Below, piece after piece: positions 44,013 through 53,900 of a stretch of DNA of 64,000 nucleotides; position 1 is the stretch's first letter, and every line of letters begins with the position of its first letter. The position numbers and the translations under genes were made by a program. Origin of the DNA: Paralichthys olivaceus. Taxonomy: Eukaryota > Chordata > Actinopteri > Pleuronectiformes > Paralichthyidae. Location: assembly GCF_024713975.1 (NCBI RefSeq), contig NC_091116.1, positions 8,152,986 through 8,216,985 of the forward strand. The letters are read 5' to 3'. The notes beneath the pieces are model-generated. The model did not search any database. It was not told the DNA's origin and was given only the letters and a program-made list of their open reading frames with translations.

Positions 44013-46810
44013 ACACGACATACTAACCTATGACTTTTTTAGGTGATTTTGGACGACGTACTAACCTATGACTTTTTTATCATATTTTGGGCGACGTACT
44101 AACCTATGACTATTTTATCATATTTTGGACGACATACTAACCTATGACTTTTTTATCATATTTTGGGCGACGTACTAACCTATGACTTTTTTATCATATT
44201 TTGGACGACATAGTAACCTATGACTTTTTTATCATATTTTGGACGACATAGTAACCTATGACTTTTTTATCATATTTTGGACGACGTACTAACCTATGAC
44301 TTTTTTATCATATTTTGGACGACATACTAACCTATGACTTTTTTATCATATTTTGGGCGACGTACTAACCTATGACTTTTTTATCATATTTTGGACGACA
44401 TAGTAACCTATGACTTTTTTATCATATTTTGGGCGACGTACTAACCTATGACTTTTTTATCATATTTTGGACGACATAGTAACCTATGACTTTTTTATCA
44501 TATTTTGGGCGACGTACTAACCTATGACTTTTTTATCATATTTTGGACGACATACTAACCTATGACTTTTTTATCATATTTTGGACGACATACTAACCTA
44601 TGACTTTTTTATCATATTTTGGACGACATACTAACCTATGACTTTTTTATCATATTTTGGACGACATAGTAACCTATGACTTTTTTTATCATATTTTATA
44701 CGACATACTAACCTATGACTTTTTTATCATATTTTGGACGACATACTAACCTATGACTTTTTTATCATATTTTGGACGACATACTAACCTATGACTTTTT
44801 TATCATATTTTGGACGACATACTAACCTATGACTTTTTTAGGTGATTTTGGACGACATACTAACCTATGACTTTTTTATCATATTTTGGACGACATAGTA
44901 ACCTATGACTTTTTTATCATATTTTGGACGACATACTAACCTATGACTTTTTTAGGTGATTTTGGACGACATACTAACCTATGACTTTTTTATCATATTT
45001 TATACGACATACTAACCTATGACTTTTTTATCATATTTTGGACGACATAGTAACCTATGACTTTTTTATCATATTTTATACGACATACTAACCTATGACT
45101 TTTTTTTATCATATTTTGGACGACGTACTAACCTATGACTTTTTTATCATATTTTGGACGACATACTAACCTATGACTTTTTTAGGTGATTTTGGACGAC
45201 ATACTAACCTATGACTTTTTTTTATCATATTTTGGACGACATACTAACCTATGACTTTTTTTTATCATATTTTGGACAACATACTAATCTATTACTTTTT
45301 TTTATCATATTTTGGACGACATACTTACCTATGACTTTTTTATCATATTTTGGACGACATACTAACTAACCTATGACTTTTTGATCATATTTTGGACGAC
45401 ATACTAACCTATGAATATTTTTGGTGATTTTGGACGACATACTATCCTATGAATATTTTTGGTGATTTTGGACGACATACTAACCTATGATTTTTTTTAT
45501 CATATTTTGGACGACATACGACTTTTTTATCATATTTTGGACGACATACGACTTTTTTATCATATTTTGGGCGACATACTAACCTATGACTTTTTTATCA
45601 TATTTTGGACGACATACTAACCTATGACTTTTTTTTTATCATATTTTGGACGACATACTAACCTATGACTTTTTTTTTATCATATTTTGGGCGACATACT
45701 AACCTATGACTTTTTTTTATCATATTTTGGACGACATACTAACCTATGACTTTTTTTTATCATATTTTGGACAACATACTAATCTATTACTTTTTTTTAT
45801 CATATTTTGGACGACATACTTACCTATGACTTTTTTATCATATTTTGGACGACATACTAACTAACCTATGACTTTTTGATCATATTTTGGACGACATACT
45901 AACCTATGACTTTTTTTTATCATATTTTGGGTGACATACTAACCTATGAATATTTTTGGTGATTTTGGACGACATACTATCCTATGAATATTTTTGGTGA
46001 TTTTGGACGACATACTAACCTATGATTTTTTTATCATATTTTGGACGACATACGACTTTTTTATCATATTTTGGACGACATACGACTTTTTTATCATATT
46101 TTGGACGACATACTAACCTATGACTTTTTTATCATATTTTGGACGACATACTAACCTATGACTTTTTTTTATCATATTTTGGGCGACATACTAACCTATG
46201 ACTTTTTAATCATATTTTGGACGACATACTAACCTATGACTTTTTTTTATCATATTTTGGGCGACATACTAACCTATGACTTTTTAATCATATTTTGGAC
46301 GACATACTAACCTATGACTTTTTTTTATCATATTTTGGGCGACGTACTAACCTATGACTTTTTTAGGTGATTTTGGACGACATACTAACCTATGACTTTT
46401 TTATCATATTTTGGACGACATACTAACTTATGACTTTTTTAGGTGATTTTGGACGACATACTAACCTATGACTTTTTTATCACATTTTGGACGACATACT
46501 AACTTATGACTTTTTTAGGTGATTTTGGACGACATACTAACCTATGACTTTTTTAGGTGATTTTAGACGACATACTAACCTATGACTTTTTTTTATCATA
46601 TTTTGGACGACATACTAATCTATTACTTTTTTTTATCATATTTTGGACGACATACTTACCTATGACTTTTTTTTATCATATTTTGGACGACACACTAACC
46701 TATGACTTTTTTTCCATATTCTGGACGACATACTAACCTATGACTTTTTTCCATATTTTAGACAACATACTAACCTATGACTTTTTTTTCCATATTTTAG
46801 ACGACATACT
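44013..46810 (+). repeat. 38-bp minisatellite array, roughly 70-75 units
   Basis: The consensus unit is ggacgacatactaacctatg followed by acttttttatcatatttt; T-run length makes units 34-41 bp. Variants replace atcatatttt by aggtgatttt. A block of about 500 bp containing the rare variants acaacatactaatctattac, atacttacctatgac and actaactaacc occurs at about 45,270-45,500 and again at 45,768-46,000, with a partial third at about 46,600. This is internal higher-order structure. Confidence 0.97.
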
Positions 46811-46811
46811 A

Positions 46812-47346
46812 ATATGTCTACATATTCTTACACTGATAGTATATTGTATAGTAAAGTACTTATATTTATACCCTACTATATACTATATATCATATCATAT
46901 CATATCATACTCTGTATATTCTTCGTATATATAAGTCTATATACACATATTTATACATGTGTACAAGTTATTATTATTATATTATTACTGCTACTATTAC
47001 TATTATTATTATTATTATATATACTGTTTCTGCCATTATTACTATATACTGCTATTATATTGGTAAATATATATTATGTTATATTGTATACTATATATAT
47101 ATATACTGTACTACTATTTTTATATACTGTCTAACAATAACATTACCATCATATCATCAGTACTATTACCATCATATTGCCACTGCACTACTTGTCTGCC
47201 TATTCATCTTGTGTTTCTGTTTTCGTTCTTTCTACCTCAATGTTTTGTTTTGTTCTATTGTATTGTGTTTTGTTGTTTTCTGATATACGAGCTGCTATGA
47301 CGACTTAATTTCCCTCCGGGGATGAATAAAGTAATCTATCTATCTA
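46812..47346 (+). mobile_element. A/T-rich element ending in a LINE/SINE-like tail, inserted within the minisatellite
   Basis: It starts atatgtctacatattcttac, contains TTA-rich stretches, and ends tttccctccggggatgaata with aagtaatctatctatct. That kind of 3' tail is common on non-LTR elements in fish. Minisatellite units resume at 47,345. A shortened duplicate lies at 48,590-48,905, starting at the same minisatellite phase. The family is uncertain. Confidence 0.6.
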
Positions 47347-47505
47347 ACCTATGTGTTTTTTTTCATATTTTAGATGACATACTAACCTATGACTTTTTTT
47401 TCATATTTTAGATGACATACTAAACTATGACTTTTTCTTTTCCATGTTTTAGACGACATACTAACCTATGACTTTTTTTTCATATTTTAAACGACATAAT
47501 ATACA
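47345..47505 (+). repeat. 38-bp minisatellite, four diverged units
   Basis: Units read agatgacatactaacctatg with catatttta linkers, the ttttaga variant of the main array. They resume directly after the TE-like insert. Confidence 0.9.
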
Positions 47506-48465
47506 TCTTATAAATGTTTAGCTATTTTATGCAGTGGTCACCTCATGGTGGCTCCTGGCAGAAGCTCCGGCTCCTGGTGACTCTGTATGGGGTCTCCTCT
47601 GTAACTGCTTTACCTAAAATAACAAACCATTGATTAGATCTTCTGAGTGTTAAATGTGTCACATTTCCAGTTTTAACTTGCTTGGCTCAAAACAACATTT
47701 TTTTGTTGACTGACTTTTCATGCTTGAGCTAATCCAACAATCTCACATACAATTATAATCATACAATTATAAAATAATTCAAATCCAAATATTACAGTTG
47801 AATTTTAGTTTTACAAGCTAACACACTGCTGTTCCATTTCTAGGTGGTGACAAATGTTCCTATATAAACTACAACCACAGGGATAGGAAATGAAAGAGTT
47901 CAACTTTTGGACAAAATGTCCATCTGGTCCAGTAAGAAGCTGAATTACAACAGGATATTCATAGAATAGATAGACTCTACTTTAACATATTAAATTGAGT
48001 CTATCGATGTCTTTGTGACTCAACTGAGTCACTTTAGTTCATATAAAATACATTTAGATGGAGCTCAAACGGTGACATTTACATTTTAATAAAGGTCAAA
48101 TTAGGGCTGAGCAATAAAAGAATATCAATAATGATGTCCAATATATATAAATATAATGGTTATGCATTGTGAAAACAACGAGGAGGTAAAACACATTGTA
48201 GATCTGCGTCATGTCTGTAAAATGTTGTATTATTTATCGAGTGTTTGTCGTTCTCAGTCAATCAAATTCTAATTGTATAGCCCATATTTATCAAGTGTTT
48301 GAAAGCAAAATCCTCATTCAGGAGCAAAACAGCTCAACAAGTAATAATGAGACATTAATGGAGATAATTGTTGATATAAACTCATGAGAACTTGTTTCTC
48401 TTAATAAGATTCACAGAGAATGATCTCAATAAATGCCACATTAGTTATTAGAAAAATGTTTTATT
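47506..48465 (-). repeat. Inverted partner of segment 16.8-17.2 kb, with exon-like block
   Basis: On minus, 48,197-48,080 and then 47,690-47,520 match 16,805-17,165 in order. The extra 47,700-48,040 and 48,200-48,465 have no match in that segment. Near 47,540-47,615 the minus strand shows a gttattttag acceptor and caccatgag/gtgacc donor, corresponding to the 17,037-17,101 block but without its ATG frame. Confidence 0.75.
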
Positions 48466-48592
48466 TTGGGCGACATACTAACCTATGACTTTTTTATCAT
48501 ATGTTGGACGACATACTAACCTATGACTTTTTTTTATCATATTTTAAACGACATACTAACCTATGACTTTTTTTCCATATTTTAGACGACAT
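48466..48592 (+). repeat. 38-bp minisatellite, third patch
   Basis: Three to four units (gggcgacatactaacctatg and variants) precede the second copy of the A/T-rich element. Confidence 0.9.
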
Positions 48593-48905
48593 TATGTCTA
48601 CATATTCTTACACTGATAGTATATTGTATAGTAAAGTACTTATATTTATATCCTACTATATACTATATATCATATCATATTATTATATTATTATTATATT
48701 ATTACTGCTACTATTACTATTATTATTATTATATATACTGTTTCTGCCATTATTACTATATACTGCTATTATATTGGTATAATTACTATCCATATAAATA
48801 TATATTATGTTATATTGTATACTATATATATATATACTGTACTACTATTTTTATATACTGTCTAACAATAACATTACCATCATATCATCAGTACTATTAC
48901 CATCA
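48590..48905 (+). mobile_element. Shortened duplicate of the A/T-rich element
   Basis: The sequence tatgtctacatattcttaca through ccatcatatcatcagtacta matches 46,813-47,170 with internal length differences. It lacks the tail and runs into ttcctagtactgtcttac. Confidence 0.8.
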
Positions 48906-48962
48906 TTTCCTAGTACTGTCTTACTTTTGTTTCCTAGTACTGTCTTACTTTTGTTTCCTAGT
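48906..48962 (+). repeat. 24-bp relative of the 21-bp minisatellite (about 2.4 units)
   Basis: The unit ttcctagtactgtcttactt + ttgt differs from the 42.5-43.5 kb unit by three inserted bases (agt) and a g for a. It may represent a progenitor or escaped copy. Confidence 0.8.
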
Positions 48963-50079
48963 ACCTACTAGAGCAGAGAGTCGAGAGCAGAGAGTTGCCA
49001 CTAAATCACATTGTGGATAGAAAGCAGTGTTCATTGTAAATGAGGGAAAGAAAACATAAAGACTTTGTGAGTTCACTTGTGTTTCATTTGATAAGGACAT
49101 TCAGGTCAAGTACATTTATGTTACAGACAGAGTAACACTTGATCAGGGTTATATGTGCATCAATATTTACAGACATCTTTGTTGTTATGAATGTACAATA
49201 AGTCTAAAGGGAACAACAATGCACTATGTATGTTGGCAAACATGCGTCTTAGCAAATGTTAAGGTTAATATAGCTACTGTCAAGAGAACCTGGTTTAATG
49301 TCCAAGTATCTATGCTGTGGGTGTATGCTGCATTGGCCCAAGTACTAAGACAGAAATTGGGAGACATGTACAGCTATTAATATATAATACAACATTATAT
49401 ATATACACCTACTGGGGCCCTCTACTTTTATCCTCCTCCACTCGTCGGCCTTGCTCGGCTACACCTCTGCTGGCTAGTTGCTCAGCCCCCTCACCTGCTG
49501 ATCTGATCACACACATGCAAAGACACGTCATACAAGTGAATCGCACAGTATGTTTACTTCACACTGACAACCTTGACACAACTGGTCAAAAACCAAAGAC
49601 AAGCAATGTGATGATTGCAGCACATACTTGCTCGAAACAATATACTACCTCTTGCAATTCTGGCCAACACAGACAAGGCCTTCGTGCAAATGGCCACAGT
49701 CAGAGCAAGAACATGATTGACTTACATAAAATCAACATATGTTAGCGCATCAGCTACAATATGACTACAAAGGTTAGGTGAAGATGTCGTTGAAATATCT
49801 TGCAAAGGACAGAACTATCTAATAAGAGTCTAAGCTTACTATGCCATTTACCACATGATCCAAAAGTTACTGTTTCATATGCTCTTATTCTCATGTTACA
49901 AATAGGCATGGGGTTCGTCATCACACAAAGTCACATGATCCCCACTCTGCCTACATCACATAAACAGACAAAACCTTTACTTTATTATTTTCACTGTATA
50001 TTAACTCCACATTATGTTCATGTACTCACTAAAGCTGGGTGATGACTCTGGTGCAGCTTCAAGGACATGTTGTAAGTAC
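48963..50079. other. Stretch without recognisable gene
   Basis: No domain is recognised. A GC-richer block at about 49,410-49,500 has on minus an open run of about 28 codons (GEGAEQLASRGVAEQGRRVE...) ended by TAG. It may be a repeat fragment or a decayed exon. The rest is A/T-rich with short meaningless ORFs. Confidence 0.45.
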
Positions 50080-50160
50080 CTCCAAGTCGTACTCCACTGT
50101 GACCTCTTGTTTCTCTGCAGCGTCCACTCCACTTCTCAGCCTTGTGTCAAGTGTCTCTCA
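50080..50160 (-). other. Exon-like block 3 of the minus-strand transcript
   Basis: On minus, the acceptor tgtcttacag precedes 50,160 and the donor gtactt follows 50,080. The 81 nt contain one open frame after its first codon (ETLDTRLRSGVDAAEKQEVT then VEYDLE), whose first codon is TGA. Spliced straight from the block at 52,043, it would stop after eight codons. The GVDAA...VEYDLE part resembles GADAA...IVYDS in the 52.1-kb block, suggesting related exons. Confidence 0.4.
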
Positions 50161-50604
50161 CTGTAAGACAATTCAAAACAATTTCAATAAACATGAATTT
50201 CAATGACAAGTACTGCAGTAGTTGACTCCATTTACTTGGTGCCCTTCAACATCTGTTTGTCTTACTCACTCACTCAACATTGCTCACAAAGACATCATTT
50301 CAGTCAATCAATCACACTTGGAGAACATCAGTCGTTGCTACATTTACCAAGATGGTAAATTGTTCTCAACTCTTTTTAAGTCTTTATCTCACAAAGACCG
50401 AATTGTAAATTATTCCCAACAAAACATTAACACTTTAACAATTGCAGTCACACTACATTCTTATTTGCGTGAACAATACATCTATACGATAACAATGAAC
50501 CCTACTGTCCATTCACGTGGAAGATCTGTCATCTCTAACCTTGGTTTGAAGCAAGACCTAACATTCTATTGATGATAGGCCTCTATCTTATATCTTGTTC
50601 TAAT

Positions 50605-50906
50605 TAAAGGTACAGTGTGTAATATTTAGTGACAACAGCAGCTGATGCAGCTGAATGGTCCTCATCTCACCCTTCCCAACATGAAAGAGAACTGCAGCGG
50701 TCGACTGCAGCACTCAAGCCAACTAACAAGGTTTGTTGGACCACTACAACACATGGGGGCCTCCACATAGACAACCCCCCTCCATGTACATATTCACTTT
50801 GGCAAACTAAACAACAATTCACAACAGTCAAAACATCACTATGCTTATTTGACATTCCATTTCTGCAAATAGATCCCTTTCACCTAAATCTTACACACTG
50901 AACCTT
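50605..50906 (-). mobile_element. TIR-bearing MITE, copy 2
   Basis: The ends are aaggtacagtgtgtaatatt and the complement of cacctaaatcttacacactg (aaggttcagtgtgtaagatt). It is the same family as 17,623-17,985 but more diverged and internally shorter. Confidence 0.65.
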
Positions 50907-52042
50907 CAACTGACAAGACAACACACAAAAAAATATGAGGTCAATTATGTACTTAGATACAGAATATATACACTTCACATTGATTACCATTTCTCTTTGT
51001 CCCTGTCTTTCTCTTCCTCGCCCCCCTTGAATTGTTTTCTTTTCATGTCTTTATCTTACAGAAATGCTCTCATTTTTTCATCATCATCATCATCACAAAA
51101 GTCATCATGTGAAAGGCCACAATCCACTGACAGTGTTTGTGTGCACACCAGAAACTACTGCTGTTTTGGATCGAGCAGGAGTTTCTGTTTCCTCCTCCAC
51201 TCTGAGCTGCTCGCACTTTCACTAATAAACAATCATAATCATCACTGGTTTATTCTGTTCCCCGAGGACCTGATCAGTACATTACGTAACTTACTGCTTG
51301 TTTGATTGCACTGTTTACAAGACTGCTTTTAAACATCATGAACAATAACTCCTGTTGTGCACGTTACAACATGAGACGGGACACACACTCACGACTCAGA
51401 GATAAAGTCAACGCATCAACACTTACGATCTTGATCCTACACCATTGATTCATAACTAAACACATGATCATCATCCAAATAGTCCCAATACTACACTAAG
51501 CTAATGACTGTGACCTACTTCCTTTCCATCTGCATCAACTGAACGACATCTTTTCAAGTGCGAACTGACGCACCTCTACTAATAGTCCCTTGTGGATGGC
51601 ACTTGCAGAGACACTACTTACTTGTAAATTACACACATTCTGATGCCATTTCAGCATATGAACTTTTAGAAATACATGAGTCATTCACAAAATACTACAA
51701 AAACCATCACCATAACTTCATTACTTTCTTTATAGGGCCCCTGTTACTTCAGGGCCAAAGGCTATTGCCAAACTTTGCCTACTGGTTAAGTCCCCATCTG
51801 TAATCAGTAATGAAGAACTATTCTCTTTAATTTTATGACGCACTTTGACAAAACACCTGACTGGATGAACACAAACTTTTCAACCTTCTCTCTGCAGTGC
51901 ACACAAACAACAGCAACTGACCGAACACTGTAGACGTGAATGATGACTCGCTAATGACAACTAATCATTTTGAAATGGCTCCAAACAAACAACTTTAAAA
52001 CAAACACCACCTTAATATTATATATTATTGATGAGTATTCAC
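50907..52042. other. Intron-like stretch without recognisable gene
   Basis: I find no repeat or domain I can name. Possible splice-like sites exist (minus donor ggatcaagatc/gtaagt near 51,450), but no convincing exon pair. Presumably intron of the minus-strand transcript starting near 53.8 kb. Confidence 0.4.
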
Positions 52043-52168
52043 CTTGAGTCGTAGACAATTGTGGTTGAAGCAGCATCAGCTCCGTCCATCTTCTGAGGAT
52101 TTTCTCTCCAGTATCAAGAACAATGGAAACACCGTCGTCCTTCCCCTCCGGTCACACTGGTGTCTCTT
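52043..52168 (-). other. Exon-like block 2 of the minus-strand transcript, with a start codon
   Basis: The acceptor gttgtattccacag precedes 52,168 and the donor actcaag/gtgaat follows 52,043. Within the 126 nt an ATG at 52,089 opens 15 codons (MDGADAASTTIVYDS) up to the donor. Its upstream part would be 5' UTR. I do not recognise the protein start. Confidence 0.5.
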
Positions 52169-52540
52169 CTGTGGAATACAACACATCATTTAGTTACATA
52201 TAGTGAATGATAACTTACATATACAGTGTTTTCCATAGGACAATATAAATATAACATCCTGAAGTCCAGGAAACAACTCCTGTGTCAGAAGCCTGTCCAA
52301 TGTCCAACCGGATTCTACACTTCATAATTTGTTTTATTACTAATATGTGTCAAATGATGCCACAAACATTGATACATAAATGTGTCAGCATTCATTCTAA
52401 ACACTCTGAGGTTTCCATCATTTTCACACATTCAATTGATTCATGTGACATACACATTAAAAATAAACAGGACCACATGAGCCACACACACATGAGCCAG
52501 ACATCACAGCTTTTCACTTCATCACAAAGATTTACATTTC

Positions 52541-52671
52541 TATTCTATTCTATTCGTACTGCTCCAAATCACAACATAGCTTATCTCAAGGTGCTTTACA
52601 GACAACTTCCAGACCTTAGAAACTACCAAGAACCCCAACAATTCCCACAGTGAGCAACACTTTGGGGACTG
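52541..52671 (-). mobile_element. Diverged L2-like LINE 3'-end fragment
   Basis: Read on minus it has the layout of the 16,551-16,698 fragment: aagtgttgctcactgtggga, attgttggggttcttg, gcaccttgagataagctatg, then a short-period tail (gaatagaatagaatag). Confidence 0.65.
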
Positions 52672-52867
52672 ATTCATTTCCACTCAGGACATTAACAAAT
52701 ACAATAACATGAAATATCACATGTTTTAACAATACGGCACTGATTACTTATATTTAGTAGCATTAAAACCAAAACACTCAAGAGCTAAAGAAGACCTTTC
52801 ACTTTACTCTTATTCAAAATAGAGATGTTGAGGTTAACCCATTTTACCATATCCTTGACATATACAG

Positions 52868-53226
52868 AAGGTACAGGGAGTAGAATTTAGTCATATCTAC
52901 TGACATTGCATGTTGCAGCTGAACACCCCTCACCTCGCCCTTTCCTTCGAAAACATGAAAAAGAACCTGTGGTAGCTTCACTTGTCATAACAACTCAACA
53001 GGTGTTCACTCTGGACTAATGTACAAAGCATGGCAGCCTCCGCAGAGAGGACCCCCTCCATGTAAATACAATGTATTTCAATATTCGTGGCCTTTTCTAC
53101 AGTTTATAAAACTACAGTTCATACAATTAAGATGACATGAACTAGTGAAAACATCATGAGGATTATTCGACATGTAATCTCTACCAATTGTTCCCTTTCA
53201 CCTGAATCTTACACACTGGACCTTCA
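52868..53226 (-). mobile_element. TIR-bearing MITE, copy 3
   Basis: Its reverse complement follows the 17,623-17,985 copy throughout (aaggtccagtgtgtaagatt start, catcatgatgttttcactag-type and ggggtgttcagctgcaacat segments). Position between promoter and downstream blocks is the same in both loci, so the insertion may predate their duplication. Confidence 0.7.
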
Positions 53227-53730
53227 CATGTCAGAGTTTCATCCACCAGGTAACAGTATAACAATAAGTATATAAGAAGGACATGAAGAAATGTGCCTTG
53301 AACCAGGACTGTTTACTTTTCACAACTCGTCAACACCTCGCTCCCAAAACAACTTCCATTACTGACCCTTCACAATAAAAGTCCCACTCGCATACTTCCT
53401 TCTATAGTATCACATCGTAAACCCTGATATTTCTTCGAACAATAAATGGAGCACCACAATTTCAAGATTCATCACATCCGTAATAAGTGACATTACATCT
53501 TCAGCCTCTTGTTTTTTTGCTCAAACACTCAGAGAATTGAATTCTACCTAATAAAAGCACCGTGTTTACTACAGGAGGAGGCGTGACCCGCGTGGAGAAG
53601 CTAGCGCTAGCCGCTAACGCTCAGCTGCTCATATAACACCACACACCGCGTATCAACACCGTGAATCAGTGACAGAGGGACTAACGCAATGTGAACAACA
53701 GCGACACAGTGAATATGGTTCGAAACCCAC

Positions 53731-53900
53731 CTCAGAGGATCAGCAGGACGGTAAAGTTCAGTCTGCGGAGGAGACGCGAGCAGCCGCCGGAGTCCAGACA
53801 CAAACAATTCAGACCAGGAAGTGGAACCGGAAATGACGCAGCACGCATAGCTCAGTACGTCAGCACGTCCGCCAGGAGCCAAGACGAGCGGAAGTCCAAA
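53731..53900 (-). promoter_or_regulatory. CpG-rich promoter and first exon, minus strand
   Basis: A CpG-dense stretch spans about 53,570-53,900. ETS-type ggaagt/ccggaaat motifs lie at 53,815-53,835 and cggaagtcc at 53,889-53,897, with CRE-like tgacgcag and tacgtca nearby, as in many TATA-less vertebrate promoters. On minus, a donor gatcctctgag/gtgggt ends a possible non-coding first exon at 53,731. It precedes the 52.1-kb block that has the ATG. The exact start site, and whether it also fires on plus, cannot be read from sequence. Confidence 0.6.

Noticed and set aside
46814-47134. ORFs rich in Leu, Ile and Tyr resembling membrane segments
   Set aside because: They are translations of TTA/TAT-rich simple sequence.
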